The notes: generated by a model not told the origin, from the sequence alone. Counted from the first letter of the stretch, positions 34,832 to 42,205 are shown. The stretch: DNA of 64,000 bases from Levilactobacillus huananensis (GCF_003946145.1 NZ_RHOC01000007.1:1-64000), one strand, 5' to 3'. Made by a program: numbers and translations.

Positions 34832-35806
34832 TTAGGGTTGCTTAATCTGCTTGGGTTGCATGCCAATGGCCTTGGTGTTGGCCTTGTTGATGTAAAGGTG
34901 TAGATGCTTAGAGGTTTCAACCGCCATATTCTGAGACTTTTTGCCGTTCTCTAGCACGCTGTAAGCCATCTTCCCGGTTTGCTTACCGAGGTCATAGTAG
35001 TCAATCCCGTAAGTTGCGGTTCCACCATCTTGGGCCATTTCGATCGACCCCGTCACAACGGGTAACTTGGCAGCCTTAGCCTTCTGACCAATGGTCTTCA
35101 TGGCACTGGCCATCAGGTTATCAGTTGGCAGGTACAATCCAGAAATTTTACCTTGTAAGCCTGCAAGCACGCTAGCAACATCGTTAGTGCTGGTTGCACT
35201 GACCACCTTGAGTTTCAAGTCATGCTTCTTGGCATATGCCTTGGCTAACTTCACCTGTAAGACCGAGTTCTCTTCGGAGGAGTTGTACATGATGCCTAAG
35301 GGTTTGTTGCCCTTGGTCATGCTAGCTAAAAGCTTTAATTGCAAGCCAACCGGCGTCAAATCGCTGGTCCCACTGACGTTGGTTTGTGGCTTATTGTTGG
35401 TCTTCACCAACCCAGCTGCCTTCAAATCAGTCACTGCGGTTACCAGCGTTGGCGTCGTCTTGGTCTTCTTGGCCAAAGCCTGCGCAGCTGGTGTGGCAAT
35501 TCCCAACAATAAGTCATTCTTTTGTTGACTCAGTTGTTGACTCATCGTGTTTAGATTGGCCTGGTCGCCCTGCGCGTTGAGGTAATGGTAGGTTACCTTA
35601 ACGGACTTGTGATGATCCTTTAATTCCTGTTTCAAGCCAGCCTTGAACCCTTGTCTGGCTTCATCGAGTGATCCGTGTTGGACGACTTGTAGAATGCCAA
35701 CATGCAAGGTGTTCTTGCTACTGGCGTCCGTTTTGTTTGAGCACCCGGCTAACGTCAATCCCAATCCTAATAACGCAATACTTGTTAATAATCCCTTTTT
35801 CATCAT
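34832..35806 (-). CDS. TrpX-type ABC transporter substrate-binding lipoprotein (operon 1)
   Basis: The 324-residue receptor has lipobox LAGC (Cys at about 22) and an ABC_sub_bind domain with the two-lobed pattern VGILQVVQHGSLDEARQGF, LLLGIATPAAQAL and IYNSS-like segments. CTGGAGGGAAATA precedes two consecutive ATG codons. The first gene of operon 1; a leader of about 510 bases with a Phe-rich peptide and a strong terminator lies ahead, so the ligand is probably phenylalanine or a mix of aromatic amino acids. That ligand is inference. Confidence 0.9.
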   Translation of the reverse strand: MMKKGLLTSIALLGLGLTLAGCSNKTDASSKNTLHVGILQVVQHGSLDEARQGFKAGLKQELKDHHKSVKVTYHYLNAQGDQANLNTMSQQLSQQKNDLLLGIATPAAQALAKKTKTTPTLVTAVTDLKAAGLVKTNNKPQTNVSGTSDLTPVGLQLKLLASMTKGNKPLGIMYNSSEENSVLQVKLAKAYAKKHDLKLKVVSATSTNDVASVLAGLQGKISGLYLPTDNLMASAMKTIGQKAKAAKLPVVTGSIEMAQDGGTATYGIDYYDLGKQTGKMAYSVLENGKKSQNMAVETSKHLHLYINKANTKAIGMQPKQIKQP

Positions 35807-36039
35807 TATTTCCCTCCAGAATTTGCTGTGACCAATAGTATCGGCCCGTTTCGTTGTTTTTATTGACTGATAAATCTGGTGCCATTTGGCTCACCGGCCT
35901 TTCAACTGACTTGGCTTTGTTTAAGTAGAAGTGCAGCTAACACGATGCGTCCATGGTGCCAGCCTGGCTACTTCTGAGCGGCGTTCCTCAAGGCGGAGAG
36001 TTTCGCTTAACCCTAACTGCCTTGGCTCACACGCTAAAA
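35807..36039 (-). other. Downstream part of the operon 1 leader
   Basis: About 230 bases lie between the leader terminator and the start of the receptor gene. They contain one copy of a dispersed inverted repeat (35981-36023), complementary stretches around 35930 and 35970, and the sequence TGGCACC twice. I find no second terminator and no good leader ORF. Its role is unclear. Confidence 0.4.
35981..36023. repeat. Dispersed intergenic repeat, copy 2
   Basis: Same orientation as copy 1: GCG, then CTCAAGGCGG, then TTTCGCTTAAC and CTAACTGCCTT. It lies in the leader of ABC operon 1, downstream of its terminator. Confidence 0.5.
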
Positions 36040-36084
36040 ACAAAAAAACACCAGATAGATTCTGAGTAGAATCTACCTGGTGTT
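36040..36084 (-). terminator. Intrinsic terminator of the Phe leader attenuator
   Basis: On the minus strand AACACCAGGTAGATTCT (36084-36068) pairs with AGAATCTATCTGGTGTT (36063-36047), a 17-bp stem with one G-U and a 4-base loop. TTTTTG and TTTTT follow. The 5' arm can instead pair with 36116-36107, which would prevent the terminator. Confidence 0.92.
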
Positions 36085-36106
36085 ATCGGGCCCCGATATA
36101 TTTTCT

Positions 36107-36225
36107 CCAGATAGATTATACCCGTATCTATCTGGCGCTTAAGTCATGTTGAAAAACTTTAGCTAATCGATAGATACAAACGCAATTGAGCGGCGCGTTC
36201 GTATCCAACGTATGAATACAAACGC
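36107..36225 (-). promoter_or_regulatory. Relay of mutually exclusive RNA helices in the Phe leader
   Basis: Minus-strand RNA segments: a 36225-36214, b 36206-36195, c 36183-36169, d 36135-36124, e 36116-36107, then f and g of the terminator. Complementary pairs are a with b, b with c, c with d (9 bp, GTATCTATC with GATAGATAC), d with e (10 bp, CCAGATAGAT with ATCTATCTGG), and e with f (10 bp, one G-U). So a:b + c:d + e:f is one state, with no terminator. The other is b:c + d:e + f:g, with terminator. Segment a covers the stop codon of the leader peptide. Confidence 0.75.
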
Positions 36226-36287
36226 TATCTAAAGAAAAAGCTAAAGGCAAATTGGTTATTTAAATGAGTGAGGTTATTTGGCTTCAT
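36225..36287 (-). CDS. Phe-rich leader peptide
   Basis: The 20-codon ORF encodes MKPNNLTHLNNQFAFSFFFR. Five of the last eight residues are Phe (13, 15, 17, 18, 19). AAAGGA lies 9 bases before the ATG, and the TAG stop is the first part of segment a of the helix relay. The layout matches the pheA leader of enterobacteria, whose peptide is also Phe-rich. The expected role is sensing of charged tRNA-Phe by ribosome stalling. It is too short to be found by ordinary gene callers. Confidence 0.8.
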   Translation of the reverse strand: MKPNNLTHLNNQFAFSFFFR

Positions 36288-36324
36288 GAGTGAAGTTCCT
36301 TTCATTTTTCAATTTACAAATACC

Positions 36325-36353
36325 AGTTAACCATTAAAAAATGAGACTGTCAA
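36325..36353 (-). promoter_or_regulatory. Promoter of ABC operon 1 (Phe leader)
   Basis: TTGACA (36348-36353) and TTAACT (36325-36330) lie 17 bases apart on the minus strand. Transcription would start near 36318, about 30 bases before the leader peptide. Confidence 0.75.
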
Positions 36354-36367
36354 CCCCAAATCCTCAT

Positions 36368-37258
36368 TTATTTCTCATCATTTGGAATCAGGCTGTGATA
36401 GTCTTGCGACCAAGCCAACCCCATGGCCCCATCACCGACGTGGACCCCAAAGCTGGGACCAATCGGCGCGACATCAAAGGTCGCCATGGGGAACCGATCG
36501 CGTGCAATCGCCACCCACTGTTGTGTGGCCTCCGGTTGGTCAGCGTTAAGAATGGTGGCCTTAACCGGTTGTTTCCCTGACAGATCCACCGCCAAACTAT
36601 CCAAGAAGTCGCTGAGCGCGCCCTTAGAACGTAGGACACTCCCGGCATAACGCATCTTCCCCGAGGGTTCAAATGTCAACATCGGCTTCCCAGCATAAAG
36701 GGGGTTGCTACCTGGTGCATGACTAGGATTAACCTCACCCGTTCGCAGTAGCGGCTTCATGGAAGCTACAACAAACGCACTGTGAATTGTCTGGCGTAGG
36801 GCCGTCAACTGTGCAAAGATCTCGGTGATCGTTGCGCCCTGTTGGACCATCGCAGCTGCCAATCGTACTTGATCACCCATGACGGTCAACACTCCACGAG
36901 AATCCCATGGTCGGACGTGCAGGACCGTCACGTTTTCCACATAAGCGGCCAAGGTATTCACGAATCCCGAGATTCCTAATGATGGCCCAATCACAATGAC
37001 ATCGGTGTAGCCCTCACCGGCTAGCTTCTGACAGGTAGCCTGAATCGTCTTCATCGACAATTGTGGGGCCGTTGGAACAACCTTCTTTGTCTTCGCAAGT
37101 CGCATTAAACGGTAATAATCTGCCGTGGATAAGTCCAAGTACTCGTGGTACTGCCGGTTACCGAACATGATGGGTGCTGGTAAGAGTGTTATGTGGCGTT
37201 GTGCTGCTTCGTCGAACGAAATTCCCGACGACGTGTCCGTCATCACTGCAATTTTCAT
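36368..37258 (-). CDS. DegV family fatty-acid-binding protein
   Basis: The 296-residue protein has the DegV opening MKIAVMTDTSSGI with the TDTSSG lipid-binding motif, a central SPG-type region and the C-terminal GPSFGVHVGDGAMGLAW. DegV/FakB proteins bind fatty acids for phosphorylation by FakA. I place the start at 37258, since GAAGGGTGG lies upstream; the frame's earlier ATG has no ribosome binding site. It lies between the two ABC operons and is divergent from operon 2. It ends 15 bases from the operon 1 promoter, with no visible terminator. Confidence 0.9.
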   Translation of the reverse strand: MKIAVMTDTSSGISFDEAAQRHITLLPAPIMFGNRQYHEYLDLSTADYYRLMRLAKTKKVVPTAPQLSMKTIQATCQKLAGEGYTDVIVIGPSLGISGFVNTLAAYVENVTVLHVRPWDSRGVLTVMGDQVRLAAAMVQQGATITEIFAQLTALRQTIHSAFVVASMKPLLRTGEVNPSHAPGSNPLYAGKPMLTFEPSGKMRYAGSVLRSKGALSDFLDSLAVDLSGKQPVKATILNADQPEATQQWVAIARDRFPMATFDVAPIGPSFGVHVGDGAMGLAWSQDYHSLIPNDEK

Positions 37259-37294
37259 GATTAGTACCACCCTTCTCATCGTTGCTATTGGCTT

Positions 37295-37303
37295 CTAGTA
37301 TAA
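37295..37303 (-). promoter_or_regulatory. Promoter of degV
   Basis: On the minus strand TGTTATACT (TG, one base, TATACT; hexamer 37298-37303) lies about 40 bases upstream of the start. Confidence 0.5.
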
Positions 37304-37323
37304 CAAAAAAGGTGAAAAGATGG

Positions 37324-37352
37324 TTGACGGTTTTTCAGCGATGCCGTAAACT
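37324..37352 (+). promoter_or_regulatory. Promoter of ABC operon 2 (Trp leader)
   Basis: TTGACG (37324-37329) and TAAACT (37347-37352) are separated by 17 bases. Transcription would start near 37359, giving a leader of about 275 bases. Confidence 0.75.
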
Positions 37353-37385
37353 AGTCTTAATCAAATTCGGAAAGAAGGAAAGTTT

Positions 37386-37433
37386 ATGCAACTGTCTGGT
37401 ATTCAGTTAAATGGACGTTGGCAAAGCCGGTAA
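37386..37433 (+). CDS. Trp-containing leader peptide
   Basis: The 15-codon ORF encodes MQLSGIQLNGRWQSR, with its single Trp at position 12, four codons before the stop. AAGGAA lies 5 bases upstream of the ATG. The last codons and stop overlap AGCCGG (37425-37430), one arm of an alternative helix. The context is that of a leader peptide whose translation decides between terminator and antiterminator. A single Trp codon is a weaker signal than the Phe run in the other leader. Confidence 0.7.
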   Translation: MQLSGIQLNGRWQSR

Positions 37434-37526
37434 TCAAGTCGTCATCGAGTAGATGCGACTTGAGCTCCCAGAGCGATTTTCGCATCTGCGCCGGCTAACT
37501 TTCTGATGCAATAGCCCGCACGGATG
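37425..37526 (+). promoter_or_regulatory. Alternative RNA helices of the Trp leader
   Basis: Helix 1: TCAAGTCGTCATC (37434-37446) with GATGCGACTTGA (37452-37463), one bulge. Helix 2: AGATGCGA (37451-37458) with TCGCATCT (37480-37487), exclusive with helix 1. AGCCGG (37425-37430) can pair with CCGGCT (37491-37496). Antiterminator candidate: 37483-37497 with 37512-37526, 13 bp with two small bulges; it takes up the 5' arm of the first terminator and is exclusive with helix 2. Confidence 0.65.
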
Positions 37527-37555
37527 TCTTCTTCTCCGGTTTTGCGGGCCTTTTT
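37514..37555 (+). terminator. First terminator of the Trp leader
   Basis: GCCCGCA (37514-37520) pairs with TGCGGGC (37543-37549). An inner CGGA/TCCG helix sits in the loop, and TTTTT follows. Confidence 0.8.
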
Positions 37556-37560
37556 ATTGG

Positions 37561-37588
37561 GCACCCAGCCGGTCTGGGTGCTCTTTTT
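37561..37588 (+). terminator. Second terminator of the Trp leader
   Basis: GCACCCAG pairs with CTGGGTGC around 5 bases, followed by TCTTTTT. It lies 48 bases before the receptor gene. I find no competing helix for it, so it may act as a constant damper. Confidence 0.88.
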
Positions 37589-37635
37589 CTATACGGCTAA
37601 CATCATCAACCATTGAATTAAAGTGAGGTAAAAAT

Positions 37636-38631
37636 ATGAAACGTCTATACGGTTTAATCGCAATTCTAGTGGTCTTCCTGGGATTTGCCTTCGTTCAGGA
37701 GAGTCGACCAGACTCCGCCACTAAGAAACCCGTCCCCACGGTAGGAATTCTTCAACTATTATCCCACCCCGCCCTGGATGCCATTCATAAAGGGATTATT
37801 CACGGCTTGGCTGAGGAAGGCTATCACGTCAACAAGAACGTTAAAATTGACTTCCAGAATGCTCAGAACGATCAGAGTAATCTGAAAACCATGAGTGCCC
37901 GGTTCGTTGACGAGAAGGCTGATGCCATGATCGGCATCGCGACGCCGTCTGCACAGGCGCTGGCCAATGCTAGTTCCAACATCCCCGTTGTTCTTGGGGC
38001 CATCACGGATCCCAAGGGAGCTGACCTGGTTCAGAGCAACAACCATCCTGGAAACAACGTTACAGGGGTTTCCGACCAGGCGCCCCTCAAATCCCAACTG
38101 AAGCTGATTCAAAAGATTATGCCAAAAATGCAGACATTAGGGATCATTTACACGTCCTCCGATGACTCGGCGACCGCTCAGTACCATCAGTTTGCGGCAC
38201 TTTGCAAGCAGGAACACGTTAGGCTCAAAGCCTACACGATTGCCAGCACCAATGACCTCAACCAGGTCGCTCAACAGATGGTCAGTCAGGTCGATGCAAT
38301 CTATGTTCCAACCGACAACACCGTCGCCAGTGCCATGCAGACATTGGTTTCAACGGCCAACGCTAAGAGGGTTCCCGTCTTTCCAGCCGTCGACACCATG
38401 GTCAAGGCTGGTGGACTTGCCACCCTCAGCATCAACCAATACAAGTTGGGCGTTGAGACGGGCAAGATGACTGCCGCCATTCTTAAGGGTAAGGACCCGG
38501 CCAACACGCCTATTCATTTCGAACGGCAGGGTGAAATGACCATTAACTTAACCCAAGCCAAGAAACTCGGCATCACGTTACCTGATTCTGTTATTCAAGA
38601 AGCCCAAAAACACGGGGAGGTTTTCAAATGA
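37636..38631 (+). CDS. TrpX-type ABC transporter substrate-binding protein (operon 2), membrane-anchored
   Basis: The 331-residue receptor is homologous to the operon 1 receptor (VGILQLLSHPALDAIHKGI; MIGIATPSAQALANA; GIIYTSSDDS). Unlike that protein it has no lipobox Cys. A single hydrophobic segment (about 5-20) likely serves as uncleaved anchor. AGTGAGGTAAAAAT precedes the ATG. The Trp-containing leader peptide upstream suggests tryptophan as ligand, which is inference. It overlaps the permease gene by four bases. Confidence 0.9.
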   Translation: MKRLYGLIAILVVFLGFAFVQESRPDSATKKPVPTVGILQLLSHPALDAIHKGIIHGLAEEGYHVNKNVKIDFQNAQNDQSNLKTMSARFVDEKADAMIGIATPSAQALANASSNIPVVLGAITDPKGADLVQSNNHPGNNVTGVSDQAPLKSQLKLIQKIMPKMQTLGIIYTSSDDSATAQYHQFAALCKQEHVRLKAYTIASTNDLNQVAQQMVSQVDAIYVPTDNTVASAMQTLVSTANAKRVPVFPAVDTMVKAGGLATLSINQYKLGVETGKMTAAILKGKDPANTPIHFERQGEMTINLTQAKKLGITLPDSVIQEAQKHGEVFK

Positions 38632-39527
38632 GTTTAATCGTCTCTTCTATTGGACAAGGCCTGCTCTGGGCCGTCCTCGGGGTCGGACTCTTTCTGACCT
38701 TTAGAATCTTAGACTTTGCCGACATGACCGTTGAGGGTACCTTCCCTCTCGGCGCGGCCACTGCGGTCATGGCAATTAGCCATGGCATGGATCCTTTGCT
38801 GGCTACTCTACTGGCCTTTGCCGTGGGCGCCTTAGCCGGACTCATCACTGGGTTGCTCTACACCAAAGGACACATTCCCATCCTGTTAGCTGGGATTCTT
38901 GTAATGACAGCCTGCTACTCCGTTAATTTGCGGATCATGGGCAGAGCCAACGTCTCCTTGCTTGGGAAAAACACCTTGTTTAAAAACCATTTTCTGGCCA
39001 GTCTCCCCCAATACTTCGATAGTGTTGTCCTGGGGACGACAGTCATGGTCATCATCACAACTGTTGTCATCTACTTTCTACAAACGGAATTGGGTCAAGG
39101 CTTCATCGCGACCGGTGACAACCAAACCATGGCCCGATCTCTCGGGATTAATACCGACAACATGAAGATCATGGGTCTCATGGTTTCCAATGGTCTGATC
39201 GCCTTTGGGGGCGCTCTGGTAGCCCAGAACAATGGGTTTGCCGATGTCAACATGGGGATTGGAATCATCGTGATTGCCTTGGCCTCTATCATTATCGGTG
39301 AGGTGGCCTTCGGTGACTTAACGTTAAATCAACGACTGATAGCGGTGACTCTTGGCAGTATTCTCTATCGTTTTGTCTTGCTAATTGTCCTTAAACTAGG
39401 CTTCCAGGCCAACGACCTTAACCTTATCTCAGCGATCATCTTGGCCATTTGCATGATGCTTCCTGTCTTCAAGAATGTCTTGAACTTTAAGCACATAGTG
39501 AAACGGGGGTTAGATACCAATGACTAA
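38628..39527 (+). CDS. TrpXYZ-type ABC transporter permease (operon 2)
   Basis: The 299-residue protein has about eight membrane segments. It opens SIGQGLLWAVLGVGLFLTFRILDFADMTVEG and shares ATGDNQTMARSLGINTDNMKI with the family. It overlaps the receptor gene by an ATGA. The operon 1 permease is its closest relative in the window. Confidence 0.92.
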   Translation: MSLIVSSIGQGLLWAVLGVGLFLTFRILDFADMTVEGTFPLGAATAVMAISHGMDPLLATLLAFAVGALAGLITGLLYTKGHIPILLAGILVMTACYSVNLRIMGRANVSLLGKNTLFKNHFLASLPQYFDSVVLGTTVMVIITTVVIYFLQTELGQGFIATGDNQTMARSLGINTDNMKIMGLMVSNGLIAFGGALVAQNNGFADVNMGIGIIVIALASIIIGEVAFGDLTLNQRLIAVTLGSILYRFVLLIVLKLGFQANDLNLISAIILAICMMLPVFKNVLNFKHIVKRGLDTND

Positions 39528-40290
39528 ACCATTACTCGAACTAAAGGACGTCGTGCTCAAAGTCAATCGCCACACGCCTGAAGAAATTACAATCCTAAAT
39601 CATCTCAACCTAACCGTTAACGATGGTGACTTCATTACCCTACTTGGATCCAACGGTGCCGGAAAGTCGACGTTATTCAATGCCATCGGGGGCGACCTGA
39701 CTATCGACTCCGGTCAGATTCTCTTAAAGGGCAAGGACATCTCCCATGAATCTGTGGAAAAGCGCACCCGTTTTCTCGCTCGGGTCTTTCAAGATCCAAA
39801 GTTGGGAACCGCTCCACGTATGAACGTCGCTGAAAATCTATTGCTAGCCGAACGACGTGGTCAGCGCCGCCGCTTAGCACCTCGGCGGCTCAATAAACAA
39901 CTCGAGCGCTACGAAAAGATCACGGCCACCATGCATAACGGTCTGGACCAACGTCTCACGACGGCAACCGGCAATCTCTCTGGTGGTCAACGTCAGGCCC
40001 TGAGCTTTCTGATGGCCACCCTCAAGCGTCCGGAGATCCTACTGCTCGATGAACACACTGCGGCCCTTGATCCCCAAACCAGCCAGGATCTCATGCACCT
40101 CACCAACCAGCGCGTTCAAGAAGAAAAACTAACCTGCCTGATGATCACGCATCACCTCGAAGATGCCTTAACTTATGGTAATCGTCTGATTGTCCTTCAT
40201 CATGGTCAAGTTACCTTTGACGTCTCCGGCGAGGACAAGGCGGCCTTAACCACCGAAAAACTCTACAGCTTCTTTGCTGATATCGAATAG
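39520..40290 (+). CDS. TrpXYZ-type ABC transporter ATP-binding protein (operon 2)
   Basis: The 256-residue ATPase has Walker A GSNGAGKS, signature NLSGGQRQALS and Walker B LLLDEHTAALDPQT. It overlaps the permease by 8 bases. A GNAT acetyltransferase gene follows after 13 bases in the same unit. Confidence 0.92.
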   Translation: MTKPLLELKDVVLKVNRHTPEEITILNHLNLTVNDGDFITLLGSNGAGKSTLFNAIGGDLTIDSGQILLKGKDISHESVEKRTRFLARVFQDPKLGTAPRMNVAENLLLAERRGQRRRLAPRRLNKQLERYEKITATMHNGLDQRLTTATGNLSGGQRQALSFLMATLKRPEILLLDEHTAALDPQTSQDLMHLTNQRVQEEKLTCLMITHHLEDALTYGNRLIVLHHGQVTFDVSGEDKAALTTEKLYSFFADIE

Positions 40291-40303
40291 GAGATGCTGA
40301 CTT

Positions 40304-40735
40304 ATGGAAATCGTCATCTCAAATGCCCCCTTTAACCGTGCCGCGGCGCTCTCACTACGTCAATCGGTTTTCGTCACCGAACGCGGTATTCCTCGTGAGA
40401 TTGAATTCGATGATCGCGACACACCTGAACGCCTTTACGTCGTGCTCTACCAGGATGCAAGTCATCCAGTTGCCACACTACGTTTGGAACCGCAAACGCC
40501 AAGTGAAATGCGTTTTGGTCGGGTCTGCACCCGTCAAGACTTACGCGGTCATGGCTTGGGTCGCCAACTCATGACGGCTGCCGAAGATTGGTCACGCCAA
40601 CACGGTTACCGCAAGGGCTTGATTCACGGCGAGGTCACGGCACAAAAATTCTATGAACACTGTGGTTACACCGTTAGTGACGGGCCATACGATGAAGATG
40701 GTGCCCCCGTTGTAGTGCTTCACAAGACTTTTTAA
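40304..40735 (+). CDS. GNAT-family N-acetyltransferase (ElaA-like)
   Basis: The 143-residue enzyme uses acetyl-CoA. The acetyl-CoA loop is seen in RVCTRQDLRGHGLGRQLM (R/Q-x-x-G-x-G/A pattern), and the C-terminus has FYEHCGYTVSDGPYDEDGAPVVVL. The VFVTERGIPREIEFDDRD segment is typical of the ElaA/YjcF group. The substrate is unknown. It is cotranscribed with ABC operon 2 and followed by a terminator. Confidence 0.88.
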   Translation: MEIVISNAPFNRAAALSLRQSVFVTERGIPREIEFDDRDTPERLYVVLYQDASHPVATLRLEPQTPSEMRFGRVCTRQDLRGHGLGRQLMTAAEDWSRQHGYRKGLIHGEVTAQKFYEHCGYTVSDGPYDEDGAPVVVLHKTF

Positions 40736-40742
40736 TCGATCT

Positions 40743-40771
40743 AAAAAGGAACCCAGTGGGTTCCTTTTTAT
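40743..40771. terminator. Bidirectional intrinsic terminator
   Basis: AAAAAGGAACCC pairs with GGGTTCCTTTTT around a tiny loop. T-runs follow on both strands. It separates convergent genes. Confidence 0.9.
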
Positions 40772-41187
40772 TTCGTTTGACGATCTTTAACCCACCAATA
40801 GACAGCTGGAAACACACCAGCAAGAATCAGGAATAGCCGTAATACAACATCCGTTCCCCATCGGGTCAGCCAACTCTCATGGCCTGAAGCGTCCCCAATT
40901 CGGCCAACACCCATCTGTCCCGTGTTGGCATAATTTGATCCCATCCGCAAGGCCTTCTGTTCCGAATCTTCTTGTGAACGGGTTAATCGGTTGGCAAAAT
41001 CAGGCGTCTGCTTGAAATTGTGCGATAGACGGCGATAGGTCCAGGGAAAAATGATCAGATAACTCAGAATCAGATAGACCAGCCACCACGATAGCTTGAA
41101 CTCAAACTGCCCGGCCCTCAAATTAAACGTACTAATGGCCAAGACCAAAACAAATGGAATAAATCCTTTTAAATAGACTCTTGTCAT
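40768..41187 (-). CDS. Membrane protein of unknown function
   Basis: The 139-residue protein has segments at about 8-25, 35-52 and 112-132, with a polar loop of about 55 residues between the second and third (LTRSQEDSEQKALRMGSNYANTG). No family comes to mind. I place the start at the ATG at 41187, with AGAGGTGG upstream; a GTG five codons earlier is possible. Monocistronic. Confidence 0.65.
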   Translation of the reverse strand: MTRVYLKGFIPFVLVLAISTFNLRAGQFEFKLSWWLVYLILSYLIIFPWTYRRLSHNFKQTPDFANRLTRSQEDSEQKALRMGSNYANTGQMGVGRIGDASGHESWLTRWGTDVVLRLFLILAGVFPAVYWWVKDRQTK

Positions 41188-41270
41188 CTTAATTATTCCC
41201 ACCTCTACTTAACCGCAAACCAGGGCCAGCATAATATTGGTCCTACTTATTGACTAATCATTTTTAAATT

Positions 41271-42134
41271 CTATTTTTTATAGGTCTTGATTAACCCCTG
41301 CGTGCCATCATTGCCAAGATTATCATCATCGACCATGGCCTCGTACAGCAATTTTGCCTGCTTGGTCGCTGGCAGATCTAAATTCATGCGATCGGCTTCT
41401 TGTAAGGCGATCCGGAGATCCTTCAGAAAATGCTTGGCAAAGAACCCTGGCGTATAATCACCCTTTAGAATTCGTGGTGCATAGTTATCCATGCTCCAGT
41501 TATCAGCACTACCACTTGCTAATGTTTCCAAGACAGCCGGCAGATCCAAGCCGGCAGCCTTCGCGTAAACTAACATTTCCGTCATGCCGGTCATTGTTCC
41601 GGCAATCATAATCTGATTGGCCATCTTAGTATGCTGACCCTTACCAGCCTCACCAAAGTACGCCACACGTTGACCCACCTGATTGAACACTGGTAACACT
41701 TGATCATAGGCAGCCCTGTCACCGCCAACCATCACTGTCAACGTCGCATTCTTGGCACCTACATCGCCACCAGAGACCGGCGCATCCAAGGCCAAGACAT
41801 CATGTTCATGAGCGATCTGGGCCAGCTTGACGGCTAATGCTGGGGTACTGGTTGTCATGTCCACCACTGTACTCCCGGCTTGAATCCCGGCAAAGACCCC
41901 ATGCTGTCCGGTATAAACCTCCTCGACATCGCGAGGATAGCCAACCATCGACATAATCAGTTTGGTCTGTTCCGCCACCACCTGTGGTGAATCTGCCCAG
42001 GTAGCCCCAGCATCCAACACAGTCTGCGCATGGGCCTTCGTTCGGTTGTAAACAACCACCGATTGACCAGCCTTTAACAAGTTCATCACAATTCCGGTGC
42101 CCATTACACCGGTTCCGATAAATCCAATTTGCAT
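41271..42134 (-). CDS. 3-hydroxyisobutyrate dehydrogenase-type NAD(P)-dependent oxidoreductase
   Basis: The 287-residue enzyme has the Rossmann motif GFIGTGVMG at 4-12, the substrate-binding DAPVSGGDVGA, and the catalytic Lys in GKGQHTKMANQI. Family members oxidise beta-hydroxyacids (3-hydroxyisobutyrate, tartronate semialdehyde reductase, 6-phosphogluconate-like). The actual substrate is unknown. The start at 42134 has GGAGG 8 bases upstream. Confidence 0.9.
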   Translation of the reverse strand: MQIGFIGTGVMGTGIVMNLLKAGQSVVVYNRTKAHAQTVLDAGATWADSPQVVAEQTKLIMSMVGYPRDVEEVYTGQHGVFAGIQAGSTVVDMTTSTPALAVKLAQIAHEHDVLALDAPVSGGDVGAKNATLTVMVGGDRAAYDQVLPVFNQVGQRVAYFGEAGKGQHTKMANQIMIAGTMTGMTEMLVYAKAAGLDLPAVLETLASGSADNWSMDNYAPRILKGDYTPGFFAKHFLKDLRIALQEADRMNLDLPATKQAKLLYEAMVDDDNLGNDGTQGLIKTYKK

Positions 42135-42205
42135 AAGCGGTGCCTCCTTCATAACTTAGGTCTATCATACCACGAGCGGCAGGCAGTAAGCGGTGGACGC
42201 CCAGT

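Noticed and set aside
35880-35970. T-box riboswitch in the operon 1 leader, suggested by AGGCTGGCACCATGG
   Set aside because: The full AGGGTGGnACCGCG motif, a stem I with specifier loop and a downstream terminator are all missing. The terminator lies upstream of this motif.
37258-37275. T-box-like AAGGGTGGTACTAATC ahead of degV
   Set aside because: It is directly at the start codon and serves as ribosome binding site; no leader structure surrounds it.
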